Origin: Marchantia polymorpha subsp. ruderalis
Lineage: Eukaryota; Streptophyta; Marchantiopsida; Marchantiales; Marchantiaceae
Assembly: GCA_037833965.1 (NCBI GenBank)
Contig: AP031351.1
Location: 5,592,501 to 5,656,500, forward strand
Length of the DNA: 64,000 nt
Reading direction: 5' to 3'
A model generated the notes under the pieces. The model was not told the DNA's origin and ran no database searches. It saw only the letters and a program-made list of their open reading frames with translations. A program made the translations under genes and the position numbers. Below, in pieces: positions 39,791 through 51,483 of this stretch (positions are counted from its first letter, which is position 1; every line of letters begins with the position of its first letter).

Positions 39791-42700
39791 TATAGCAAGC
39801 AAGCAAATTCTTAAAACTTTGAACATTTAAAAAGATGTTTTTATTTATGTAATTTCTTTATATCATCCTATTAGTTTTTATGATCATCCATTTGGATCAT
39901 TATGTTCATGCATATAGTTGCATTTCACACCATCAATTATCAATTTGATCTTCCAAACAAACACTTTTACTTTTTCTTACACTTCAGTTTCTAGAGCAAA
40001 CATATTAATACTTTTTTGTAATTTGTTGACATTCTCTCTGATTTTGATTTCAGTTAGAAGTTATAATACTATTTCACAATTACATACCGTGATCTTGTAC
40101 ATTTTATATTGTTTGTCATTCAGTTGTATCTCCATATGTTATTGAGGTAATTAAAGAGTCAATCAGTTACATGCAATAATCATTTGTTGTGGCTGATTAA
40201 ACTTTTTTTGGTGAAGATGTTAAATTGTGTATTTGAATTTTCATTATAGTAACTTTTTTGAGAATTTGATGATTTTTTTTTATACTTATGTTGATATGAA
40301 AATTGATACTTATGTTGCATTTTGCTTATAACTTGCTCTGTAACAATAAATTCACACAAAAGTAAACTAAATTGTAATAAAAATCACGAGGATTTAATCA
40401 TGATATGATTAAACTTGCAGTTATTCAACAATGGAAGAAATATATAAATTCGCTAAATATCATGCTTAATCATCATAATGATGGAGTGAGTATTACCGTG
40501 TCATAATCTAGTGATAATTCTCGTTCATTCAACACATAGTTTAACATACCAATAATGTCACCTCCTATTATTGACATCAAAATGAATACCATTAGGTACT
40601 AAGTTGTAAATTGATATAATAATAATAATATGTCAATTGTGACATTATCGAGCTTTAATATCTATCATATTTACCAAAAGTATCAATTCAGAGATTGTTT
40701 AGAGCTATCAGTATACTATTGATTTAGAACGAATGAAAGTTGAACAGACTTTAGAATTCAAACACAAGTTTAGAATCAAATAGAATGTACAGAAGCTTAT
40801 GGTTTCTACCGCTGCTCCAAATTCATCAACACATAGCATCAAAAGAAGTCCATCTAGTACATACAACAATGTCATTTGACTCGACGGTTTCTAACCTCAT
40901 AAGTATTACAATCGCGTGCCGGTCTTCCCTAGATCTACAGTTCTGACTCAAAACAAGTTGCTTGTTGCATGTATTTGAAGCAATCATGAAATCTAAATCG
41001 AGGAGGCATGGAACATATTTTGAAAACCCGGCAGTATAGTGATGCTCAAGAAAGGTGCGGTGTGTCAAACATTACTTTTGCCAAGATCCAATCTAAAATA
41101 ACAAATCTTAAGCAAGGAATGATAGTCACGTTGTATGTGGATGTAACCAAACGCCTAGCAAATGAAAATTTATTTTCTTATAACTTCATCATACGTTGGC
41201 TTTATCTTCCTCGACGACGAACAAGTAGTAGCAGCTTGCTCATTTCAAGTATTGGCAATAGCCAAATCCAAACTTGTTAGCATAATCTAAACACTGGTGA
41301 TAAATTTGCTGACAATTGCAGATGATGATGCGCAGAATGATACATAAAAATAGATATAACTTCATGCTATCATTTTTCATCCACCTACACATCTGCAATT
41401 TACAGGATGCAGAGTTGCCCTAACAAAGGTGCCTATCTCAAAAGTTCAAATTTTTTAATGCATCAATCGAAAGCTCGCACGGTCCGATCCAAAGATACAT
41501 CCACAACAACACGATCTACAGAAAGGAACAAAATTGCAATGATAGCATTGATATGCTTTGTGAGAGTTACAAAACAAAAACAAGTTGTATGGTCAACGAA
41601 AGTGAATAACAGTGTAGCGTGTTTCAATGTCTGAAGCACAGAATTTTGATCAAGGCTCCTAAGTAGTGTAAATTGCCCTACACAAATGGAGTCACATTAG
41701 TCGTTAGTGGACCAAAAAATACTACCGCCGCTCTTATTTATGATCATGGATGCTGGGTAAAATTGTCATTTCGCACTTCTCGTCAACGAATGAAAAACAA
41801 AAGATACTACATCGGAATTCGAGACTATCAAATCCATATTTTCGATAAATTCAACAATGAGGCAGAGTCAGATCTTCTGTTGAGACATCATTGTGTGCAA
41901 CCATGACTCAGCACATCTAATTACGTCCATGTAAGTCAACGCGGATTTTGCCATGAATTGCGAAAGACTTGACAGACTTAACAAACATTACATCTTCGCT
42001 TCTCGTTGCAAGGACTTGAATGGAATTATATGGGGACTACGCTTCATCCACAGGACCTTGTGACACATAGGAAAATGATCTTCTACTCATGATCAATTTA
42101 ATGACATCTAACTAGAATCTTATACATGTACTGTTGAAGTTTAATATTTGGACGGTTTTTATCACTACTTTATAGTTGAGCAAACAATTCACACATAAAT
42201 GATGATTCATAGAATTGATTCCACAAATATATAACATCCGTCTTATGAAAAAACATAATAAGTCATATAGAAAAATTCTCTCGCGAATCTTTAAGATTTA
42301 AAACGATAAAATAATGTAGTATTAAATGTAGTATTTCATCATTATGCTAAATATAACTTACATTATTGTTTATAGTATAAAGTGTAGGTGTATTACTTTC
42401 TCTAGTGTGATGCTTTAAAGCCTTTCGATAGAAGCTTTGTAAATCAAAAGCAACTCTTTCAAGGCTTACGGTGTCGAAATTATAATGACCCTAGATGTTA
42501 GTGAAGCAAAAGCAAATGAATAAGAAAAACACATGAATTTAACTTACTCCATTACATTTTTGAGTTATGTTGGAAATAAAATTATCTATAACCAAAATCA
42601 TCCACGATATTAGGTTCATCTTGAAGTAAGTTTTCACTCCTTGATGAATAGAAATTACGTATTCTAGATGTGTTCAATCCAACTCACTTGTTATGTTAAT

Positions 42701-43942
42701 TCTAGCAAAGAAAATAATTTTATCAATTTCAAAAAAATTGCAATTATTTTATGATATATAAAATTACATTACATTTATATTAAATATATTTTTTATTTTA
42801 ACTAATGAAAAACAAATTCAGAAATTTAATTTTGAAGTGAAATATATAAACATATGTTCTTCATTAAAATTAATCCATATAAAATTAATTTTTTAAAGTT
42901 TTAAAACATCATCTGAATTTGATAATTCAAGTATATTTCTTAGTATTAAGAAAAAAAATTATATGTTTTCAAAAAAAGATAGCTATTTTAATTCAATTAC
43001 ATTTAAAATAGAAATGTAATTATGACAAAAGCATCATGATACCAATTTTAAATTGAAAACAATTTTGTATAATTGAATAAGCTTTTTGCTTTTAAAGTTG
43101 TTCAATAAAACATGAATAATTTAATAGAATCCCTGATCAATGTTAATGAATGTTTAAGATGAAGTTCTTGATCAATTATGTGATTCGATAACAAATGATT
43201 TCAGGTAAATTAGATCATACTTGACTGAATAGCAATTAAAATATGCTTTCATAGTCACGAATTCAAAATGTCTTTAGAAAATTTATCCAAACATCTTGAG
43301 AGTGTGGTAATTTTTTGCCTCTCCAATTCAAATTTTATCTGGTATTCATCATTGCATATCTATGTAATCCAAATGTAGTGAAATCTCATCCATAGGTTTT
43401 TATACTCAATTCAACATCACTTGCATATTATATATTTGATGTAGTACATATATGCTACAGCTATGAAGACAAAGTGTTGCAATCTATTGAGAAAAAATTA
43501 ATCCAAAAAAATATAGTAATTTTTGATTGCAGCATCTTGAGTCCAATACCTATGAACTACGTAAATTTATAGTTGAAAATGCATGATCCAATTTATTTGT
43601 AAATTGTATTACATAAATAATCTATTCTCAACTTCATTGTTTCATTTCATCATCATAACAATTGAAATAGAATATATAAAATATAGAATTTCATTTTTTG
43701 CAATGAGAATTCAATACAACAAATGAGGTTAAAATTTAGTTGATTGTTAGTAATCAAACTCTTTATGTTTATATGTTATTAAATATATGGATAAATAAAT
43801 ATTAATGAATCAATATGGATCTTCGATCCAATTTTAAAATATTCATTCATCTAAGAAATTCACATCTAAGATATTTGATTGATGAAAAAAAGAAGTAATT
43901 CTTCTTATTTATAATCTCAAAAAGTCATTTTATATGTTGCTA
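39791..43942. other. AT-rich intergenic block with no supportable gene
   Basis: AT-rich DNA similar to 9441-20040. A somewhat less AT-rich island at about 40790-42060 contains several 70-90-codon frames (41008-41280, 41407-41634, 41673-41906 plus; 40826-41068 minus). None shows a recognisable family, start context or splice continuity. They may be eroded transposon or gene debris. The chromovirus begins at 43943. Confidence 0.55.
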
Positions 43943-44360
43943 TGTAACCATCTTTAGTTAGTTAGAACTAAAGTAGAGGTTACTCTGAATATTGATGTAG
44001 ATACTTTAGTGTGCACTAGTCATAGCTGCCACGTCAGCGATCCGCGCACTTGATAGGTACAGAGTGGATGTGTTAGTTGACAGTGCCAAGTCAACAATTC
44101 GTGTGCTTGTAGGTAAGGATTGAGTGTGTTAGTTAGTGTGTTAGTTGGTGCGCCACGTCAGCGATTCGTGTGCTTGTTAGGGTTATCCGCCACGTCATCC
44201 ATCCACTAGGAGTGGGATGGATGGTGTGGATTAGATGTTATCACCTTGTACTTGTTGGTGAGAGCTATATAAGGAGAGGAGAACCATTGTTGGTATCTCT
44301 CATCTTCAGAGTTTACGTTTCTATCTTCGAGTGAACTTCTCTCTAAACCCTAGTGTTACA
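43943..44360 (+). repeat. 5' LTR (418 bp)
   Basis: Starts TGTAACCATC and ends CTAGTGTTACA, giving a 6-bp terminal inverted repeat (TGTAAC/GTTACA). A TATA box TATATAA is at 44266-44272. Three copies of the bZIP-type core GCCACGTCA lie at 44028, 44152 and 44189. Relative to the 3' LTR it carries 49 extra bases: one 12-bp unit and one 37-bp unit, each bounded by a direct repeat. Confidence 0.97.
44266..44272 (+). promoter_or_regulatory. LTR TATA box
   Basis: TATATAA followed by GGAGAGG, about 90 bp from the LTR end; the same element is at 49839-49845 in the 3' LTR. Placement fits the U3/R boundary of a plant LTR promoter. Confidence 0.75.
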
Positions 44361-44361
44361 A

Positions 44362-44373
44362 TGGTATCAGAGC
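44362..44373 (+). other. Primer-binding site, initiator-Met tRNA type
   Basis: TGGTATCAGAGC, one base after the 5' LTR, is complementary to the 3' end of plant initiator methionine tRNA, the usual primer of plant Ty3/gypsy elements. Confidence 0.93.
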
Positions 44374-44524
44374 GACCTTGCTCTTTCCTTGAGTGTGGAT
44401 TACCCCTCATGGAATAGCAAGTGAGTGATGATGGAGTGTAGTCTTGAGAGTGTATAGAGGCTGGCAGAGGTTATTCATCTGCATGTAGAGAGAGGTGGAA
44501 GGGGGAAATTGTGTTTTTGCAGAT

Positions 44525-44957
44525 ATGGACGGGATTGACAGGAATCCAGTACCGTAGTGGCCAATTCCTAATCTATTCGATATTCACCTTGGTTGCATGG
44601 AGAAACATCATTTTCGGATGTACCTTGTGGCTTGTTGGGGTGCAGATTTTATGACTAGAGTGATGGAGTCAAGAGTGCCACTGATTCTTCCAATAGTTAC
44701 TTATGGAGAGACTTGGAATTGTACTATATACATTATATACTGATTGTTTCATGGATTTGAATCGCGAACCACATGTCCCGGTTCGATTCAGCACTTATGT
44801 AGAGATTAGAACAGTATATAGACAGAAGAGGATATGGAGAGATTTTCTTGTGAGGAATTATGGAGAGGAATACTATAGAGCTGTGATAGAGTCACCTACA
44901 CCTTTTGTGACTTCTTTGTTGAGAGGTTACATAGTGATTATACTCACTTTGTATTAG
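44525..44957 (+). pseudogene. Coding-like stretch between the PBS and gag (disrupted)
   Basis: From ATG at 44525 the frame reads a plausible protein, is cut by TAG at 44555-44557, and resumes with residues such as ADFMTRVMESRVPLILP. It then appears to shift into the frame open at 44703-44957 (LNREPHVPVRFSTYVEIRT onward, then RDFLVRNYGEEYYRAV). No domain is recognised. It may be an extended gag N-terminus or a separate small ORF upstream of gag, now broken by at least one stop and one frameshift. Confidence 0.4.
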
Positions 44958-44993
44958 AGGGAGTGTGAGAAAGCATAGGAACATCAATTGATA

Positions 44994-46120
44994 TGGGTGA
45001 GGTTCTCAATGCAATCATGGCGAAGATGAAAGAGTTGAGAAAAGCGATAGTAGATGGGCATACCAAGCAGCAAGCCATGGAAGATAAAATCTTTGCATTA
45101 GAGAGAGAGAGTTGGAGAGATGGAAATTGAACCTCAAGTTCAAGCTTCCCAAGTTCAGCCAGAACCAACTCCTATTGATGCAGCAGAAGCAAATAGGAGA
45201 CGTCTTCAAGAGATTGAAGATCAAGCAAATCTTTTGCTTCGAATGGGAAAATCTTGTAAGGTGGAAGCTTACAAAGGGAGTAGAGCAATGGGAGTGTTAG
45301 AGGAATGAATTATGAGGATGAATATTCATTTATACCATTTTCATGTTTCTGATTATATTGCAGGAATGTTCATGAGATCTTATCTTACGGATAAGGCTCT
45401 CACATGGTACACAACATGGGAGAGAATGCTTTCAGAACGAGGTGCTACCATTTCGTGGAGTGGAATGCAGGAAGGACTTCTGCAAAATTTTCAAGCGGTG
45501 GATTTTCTTCAAACTGCAAGAATGAAGTTGTGGAATCTGAAGCAGAAAGGAGGTATTCATGAGTACATTGAAGAATTTCGTGATCTTCAAGTATCTATTA
45601 TGGATATGAGTGGAGTTGAAGCCTTGGACGTGTTCAAACGAGCTTTGAAAGATCGAATTCGAAGGAGGTGATGGTAAGCAATCCATCTACTGTGAATGAA
45701 GCAATCGCAATTGCTCAACGAATTTCAGGTGCTTTTGGTGTCACACACGGTGAACCAGTGAGCAATTTTAGAGATCCATCTGGTCCAACACCGATGGAGT
45801 TGGGAAACCTTCGACGTAGAGAAGGTTTTGCACCAACAAGAAGACCACCACCAAGATTTGGAGGTGAGATTAGGCGACCAGGAGTTCCGAATTTGCAAGA
45901 AGGTTATGCAAATAATGGAATGGTTCGAGGAGGAGCTGGAGTTCGTGACAATCGCCAATGCTATGCATGTGGACGAATGGGTCATATAGCCAAGTTTTGT
46001 CGAGTTCGGCCGACACAACAAAGAGGACGGCCCATGCAGCGACGACCGTTCAACAATATGGAGGGGATAGAGTATGAAGAGGTGGAGGAAGCAGTTTCGG
46101 GAAACGAAGATCACCAGTAA
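44994..46120 (+). pseudogene. gag: Retrotransposon gag (capsid and CCHC zinc knuckle), disrupted
   Basis: Likely start at ATG 44994 with a short coiled-coil-like N-terminus (AIMAKMKELRKAI). The capsid region at 45312-45671 includes the retrotransposon-gag signature ALTWYTTWERMLS. The zinc knuckle CYACGRMGHIAKFC (C-X2-C-X4-H-X4-C) is at 45959-46000 and binds the RNA genome during packaging. Breaks: a frame change around 45110-45120, an in-frame TGA at 45306-45308 and a frameshift near 45665. The last part ends at TAA 46118-46120, and pol continues in another frame. Confidence 0.85.
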
Positions 46121-48060
46121 TCTTGCCTCGCGGCCTTATTGGTTCTACAAAGCGAAGAAAAGGCGAGGTTGGAAGAAGGCAATGGTTGGGAGCTCATGGA
46201 AGGGGTAAGAAGCAAGCTCAACTCATTGTCACTGATGGTTTCATGGAAGGACACAAGGTGAGAGTTTTAATTGATCCTGGAGCAACTGAGAATTTTCTAT
46301 CAAGGAGTGTTGCTATGAAGTTAGGTTTGATGTTGATGAAGGACGTGAGTGAAGAAGTTGAATTGCCAAACGGGCAAAGTGAAGTGATAGAAACACTACC
46401 ACGGAGTGTAGAATTATCCATAGGTAGATACAATGAGAGCATTGAATGGAGAGTAATTCATTTAGCTCGATATGATGTCATCCTTGGAATGCCATGGATG
46501 GAACAATATAATCCGAAGTTAGATTGGAGAAGAAAAGTGATTACAAGTAGTGGATGGAAGATCTATGGAGATAGAATTAGATCTCAGAATAGGAATTTAC
46601 CCCTCTTTGTGATGGGTACAACATCCATTTCTAGAGATGATGTATGTTTCCTTGGACTTATAAGAGATATTGGGTCCACGGACAAACCTTACATCCCGGA
46701 GTCCTTGAACGACATTTTTATGGAGTATAAAGATGTTTTTCTAGATGATCTACCGGCAGGATTACCACCAAAGAGGCGAGTAGATCACAAGATTGAGGTG
46801 ATACCTGGAAGTACACCAACTTGCAAAGCTCCATATCGTTTGGCTCCAAACGAATTGGAAGAATGCAAAACTCAAGTGGAGGAGATGTTGAGCAAGGGAT
46901 TCATTCAACCAAATGTTTCACCTTATGGAGCTCTAGTACTCTTTGTGAAGAAGAAGGATGGATCCATGAGACTATGTATTGATTATCGCGGGTTGAATCA
47001 GCAAACGGTGAAAAACAAATATCCATTACCTCGTATGGATGATTTTGTTTGATCAACTTCAAGGAGCGAAGTACTTCACCAAACTAGATTTGAGAAGCGG
47101 CTACAATCAAATTCGAATTGCAGATGAAGATGTTCACAAGACAGCTTTTCGTACTAGGTATGGACACTTTGAGTATCTGGTGATGCCTTTTGGTCTCACT
47201 AATGCACGAGCTACATTCATGGGATTGATGAACGATATCTTTCGCCCTTATCTAGATAAATCTGTCATTGTTTTTCTAGATGATATATTGGTGTATAGCA
47301 AAACTTTGAGTGATCATAGAAGTCATTTACGAGAGGTACTTCAAGTTTTAAGAGACAATCAATTGTATGCCAAAGCTTCAAAATGTAAATTTGGCAAGTC
47401 AGAAGTAGATTACTTGGATCATAGAGTTAGAGCTACAGGAATCCAAGTGATGAGTGAGAAGATAGATGCCATTCAGAAATGGATAGCACCTGAGGATCAA
47501 ACTCAATTGAAAAGTTTTCTAGGGCTCACTAGATTCTATCGTAGATTTGTGAAAGGTTTTGCTCGACTAGCTCAGGCCTTGACTTCCATGTTAGGGAAAG
47601 GTCAAAAGTGGAGATGGGGAACAGCTCAAGAGTTAGCTTTTCAAGCATTGAAAGATGCTTTGTTACAAGCACTTATTCTCAAGTGGTATGATCCTAACCG
47701 TTCTATCAAGTTGGCCACTGACACATCAGGTACAACAGTAGGTGGCATACTTCAACAAGAATGGGAGGATGGATGACATCCAGTTGCTTTCTATTCTCGA
47801 AAGTTGGTGGCGGCGGAACAAAATTATCACACTACAGAACGGGAAGAGTTAGCTATCGTGTTGGCAACCAAACATTGGAAGCATTATTTGGGTGATAAGG
47901 AGTTTGTGGTGGAGACTGATCATAAACCCTTGGTCTATTTGGAAACTCAGAAGGATCTGTCCAAACGACAAATTCGATAGGCAGATTGGCGTCAACGCTT
48001 CAACATGAAGATTGTGTACGTGGAGGGAAAGAAGCAACTTGCAGATGCTCTCACACGCAT
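46121..48060 (+). pseudogene. pol: Retrotransposon pol: protease, reverse transcriptase and RNase H (disrupted)
   Basis: Aspartic protease motif [12 protein letters not shown] is near 46267-46300; it has DPG instead of the usual DSG. RT starts with a conserved stretch ending [17 protein letters not shown], then [12 protein letters not shown] and the catalytic FLDD box near 47274-47285. RNase H follows with DTSGT, FYSRKL and ETDHKPLVYL. Breaks: a frameshift around 47040, TGA at 47774-47776 and TAG at 47978-47980. The frame upstream of 46123 is open into the gag 3' end, so gag and pol overlap in different frames; whether that reflects a natural frameshift or decay is unknown. Confidence 0.9.
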
Positions 48061-49551
48061 GCCTTGTTTGAATCATGTTGCAGAAGTGAAAATTCAGGCG
48101 GATTGGTGGAGCAAGATGTCACAAGCCACAAAGGAGTATGAAGAGATCACTCAGACACTACAAACTGGAAAGGCAGAGAAATATCGAGCTTTGGCGTTTT
48201 ACAATCAGCGTATATGGATTCCACAAGATCACGATTTGCGCGCAATGATTTTGGCAGAAAGTCATGATACAGCCATTGCAGGTCATGTGGGAGTAAAGAA
48301 AACCGTGGAGAGTATACAACGAGTGTACTATTGGCCCAAAATACGTGAGGATGTGGAGTCTTATGTTCGAAGTTGTGTTGCTTGTCAACAAAACAAGGCA
48401 AGTAATCAAAAACCAACGGGTTTATTACAGCCTCTTCCTATTCCCGAACAACGGTGGGAACATGTCACCATGGATCTTGTATGTGAGTTACCAAGGACTT
48501 CGTTAGGACATGATTCAGTGGTGGTTTTTGTGGACAAATTGAGCAAGATGATTCACATCAGGCCAACCACAAAAACAGTAACAGCTCCACAACTAGCTCA
48601 ATTGTACCTAGATGCAGTTTTTGTGAATCATGGCTTAAGCAAAGTGTTGATCACGGATAGAGTTACTCACTTCACTAGTTTATTTTGGAAAACTTTGTTT
48701 AGTTTTTTCAAAACAAAACTAGCGATGTCAACGGCCTATCACCCTCAAACTGATGGACAAACAGAGAATGCAAATAGAACCACAGAGGATATGCTACGAG
48801 CATTCACATTAGAAGAGCAAGAAGAGTGGGACAACCTTTTGCCACTTGTGGAATTTGCATATAACAATTCTGTTAATGCATCCACAAAAGTGTCTCCATT
48901 TTTTCTTATGTATGGAGTTCATCGATAACTCCTTCAAGTTTGATGAGACTTCCCAAAGGAGAGAAGTTTTCGACCAAAGTTGCAACAGTCAACGAATTCG
49001 TGGAACATATTCACCGAGGACTACATCAGGCCAAGGAGAAGTTGGTGATAGCTCAAAATCGGCAAAAGCAGCATGCCGATGCTCATCGTAGAGAAGTGAT
49101 TTTTGAGGTTGGAGATCATGTTTGGTTATCTACAACGAATTTGTCTCTTGTAGGAACACCAAAGTTAAACCCTAGGTTCATTGGTCCATTTTTGGTTTTG
49201 AAGCGTGTTGGTGAAGTGTCATACAAGTTGGAACTTCTGTCACATATGAAAATACATCCAGTATTTCATGTGTCACGATTGCGAAAACATGTACCACGAC
49301 CAAAACAATTCACCAACCAACCAGCACCACCTCCTCTTCCAACCTTGATAGTAGATCATGAGGAGTTTGAGGTAGAAAAGATACTCAAGAAACGTATTTG
49401 AGGTCATAAATATCCCAAAGTAGAGTATTTGATTCGATGGAAAGACTATACATCGTATGAATCAACTTGGGAACCAGCTAAAAATTTAGCAAATGCACCT
49501 TTGATAGTTCAAGAATTTGAACGTATGTGCAACGAGTACGTTGCATCTTAA
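48005..49551 (+). pseudogene. pol: Retrotransposon integrase with GPY/F module and C-terminal chromodomain (disrupted)
   Basis: An HHCC zinc-binding domain (HVGVKKTVESIQRVYYWPK, CVACQQNK) lies at about 48260-48400. The core domain shows MDLVCELP, ITDRVTHF and HPQTDGQTENANR with the catalytic D, D and E present. A frameshift occurs near 48926. The GPY/F module (RFIGPFLVLKRVGEVSYKL) and IHPVFHVSRLRKHVP follow. A chromodomain (EVEKILKKR, then VEYLIRWKDY, STWEPAKNL) spans 49360-49545 but is split by TGA at 49399-49401; the frame then runs to TAA at 49549-49551. Chromodomains of such integrases direct insertion to particular histone-marked chromatin. Confidence 0.92.
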
Positions 49552-49562
49552 AAGGAGGGAGA
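49550..49562 (+). other. Polypurine tract
   Basis: AAAAGGAGGGAGA, two bases before the 3' LTR, is the expected primer for plus-strand DNA synthesis. It overlaps the pol stop codon. Confidence 0.88.
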
Positions 49563-49564
49563 TT

Positions 49565-49933
49565 TGTAACCATCTTTAGTTAGTTAGAACTAAAGTAGAG
49601 GTTACTCTGAATATTGATGTACATACTTTAGTGTGCACTAGTCATAACTGCCACGTCAGCGATCCGCGCACTTGATAGGTACAGAGTGGATGTGTTAGTT
49701 GACAGTGCCAAGTCAACAATTCGTGTGCTTGTAGGTAAGGATTGAGTGTGTTAGTTGGTGCGCCACGTCATCCATCCACTAGGAGTGGGATGGATGGTGT
49801 GGATTAGATGTTATCACCTTGTACTTGTTGGTGAGAGCTATATAAGGAGAGGAGAACCATTGTTGGTGTCTCTCATCTTCAGAGTTTACGTTTGTATCTT
49901 CGAATGAACTTCTCTCTAAACCCTAGTGTTACA
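49565..49933 (+). repeat. 3' LTR (369 bp)
   Basis: Starts TGTAACCATC and ends TAGTGTTACA. It differs from the 5' LTR by five substitutions and by lacking a 12-bp tandem unit (AGTGTGTTAGTT) and a 37-bp unit that lies between two copies of CGCCACGTCA. TATA box at 49839-49845; GCCACGTCA cores at 49650 and 49762. Confidence 0.97.
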
Positions 49934-51483
49934 TACTACAAGTAAAACATGAGTTGTTAAGCTTAAATTAATAATTGATATTGAAAACAAAGTTATCTTT
50001 ACTGTGTATTCAAATGCAGACTTCCTATTTGGTTGACAAATCTGACAGAATAAAACTGGACGTGTAGAGGCGATGACATCTTGCTCAAGGTGATGTTCCA
50101 GTGGTTTAGCTGACGTTGAATTCTAACAAAGTTGCGTTATTAACGACAGCGGGTTATGGATATTCGTGGCTCATGGTGAGAATAATGTCGGAATGGAGAA
50201 GAATTTGTGATAACAATTTGATAATCAATTCACCTGTAGTTGTGAGATTAAACGCCCAAGTACTGAGAAATTCACTCCTTCTAATAATGCATGGCTTCCG
50301 GCCAGTCACTCACCCTCATGAAACGAGTGTCATAAATGAGTAAACTAATTTGAGTAATCCTGATACATCAATCGCTATTCTGTCGATTCAATACACGACG
50401 CAATCGTGTACTATGGTCAGATTGCTCTCTGTAAAATTCCATTTTTGGATAATGTGACACCACAAGAAAAATTCTTCTACCTGATTATTTAAGCACATAA
50501 CAAATTACCAAATTTACATTTCTTACTAGTTAATTATTATTACCACTGACTATATAAATGACTCCTAAAAAAACCAAAGCTCTTTTGCTCCACTCGACAC
50601 AGGATTATATTAAATTCTTACCAGTCCATATTATTCAGGAAGCAAGGAGCGCGCTTCAAAGGATGGTGTGTACTATCTTGCCCTTTTGAAGACTCGTTCT
50701 TCAGGTGCAACCAAAAATACATTTTTGACATCTGGTTTTATAAATATATTTCGAGAAATCAAAGCTGGCGAATCTGGCAACTCTCGCTGTTCCGAACACT
50801 CGTAGCGGGCCTGGACAGACACAAGGGAACCTTGATCTATAAAATGCACAAATCGTCCGATATATCTGCTACGGACGATGAATGTGTCGTGAAACAAAGA
50901 CTGTTCCATCCCGAGCGTAAAAATGGGACATTCAGTATCAAACAGAAGCGTCAGATAACACGTCCAGTTGTTCTTCAAACTCTTAGAAGCATTAAATGGA
51001 GATTGCCAGCTAAATATATATGTCGAAATGAAATGGACTTTTCCGGCAATTGACATAAACTGGGATAACCAATTATATCCAAGTCATGCGCCATGACCCA
51101 ACAAGCTACTACCACTCCAAGTAACTTCACATATTACTGATCAGTTGGTAAAAGTCTACTTCAGCTCAATTTGATACGAGAAGTTCAAATAACGGCTTAA
51201 AAACAAACATCTCTGCAGAAGCGGACTGATGTGTTATCTTTTGTAAAAAGTTTACATGGGATAGAAGACACGAAAGTGAGCAGCACTCAGTGGCTTTAAT
51301 GAGCCTTGCAGCAAGACTGCGAACTCCTCCTTAGAATTGAAAATTCACAAAATTTCTGCTGCTCACATCCAAGTGATACTTAACACTACACTAGGAACGT
51401 CTGCTGTATAGAGGTACAAACCCTGGACAGTTAATCAATGACCTGAGTAAGAACTGAGTAGGATGTATTTAAAGTGAATTTGC
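49934..51483. other. Intergenic region between the retrotransposon and the Yip1 gene
   Basis: About 1.5 kb of moderately AT-rich DNA that must include the 3' UTR of the Yip1 gene (minus strand). One 127-codon frame on the minus strand (51056-50673) has a protein-like end (IKPDVKNVFLVAPEERVFKRAR) but no recognised family. Nothing else is supportable. Confidence 0.45.

Larger units (their letters stand above)
43938..49938 (+). mobile_element. Ty3/gypsy LTR retrotransposon (chromovirus), decayed
   Basis: Complete element architecture: 5' LTR 43943-44360, primer-binding site 44362-44373, gag, protease, reverse transcriptase, RNase H, integrase, C-terminal chromodomain, polypurine tract 49550-49562 and 3' LTR 49565-49933. 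Both LTRs begin TGTAAC and end GTTACA. The flanking 5-mers TGCTA (43938-43942) and TACTA (49934-49938) look like a target-site duplication with one change. RT-RNase H-integrase order and the chromodomain place it among chromoviruses; the clade is not resolved. The coding region has several nonsense codons and frameshifts, so this copy should be non-autonomous. LTR divergence is low: five substitutions over 369 aligned bases. Confidence 0.95.

Noticed and set aside
40826-41906. Cluster of 70-90-codon ORFs in AT-rich DNA
   Set aside because: No family resemblance, frames do not connect through plausible splice sites, composition follows the locality.
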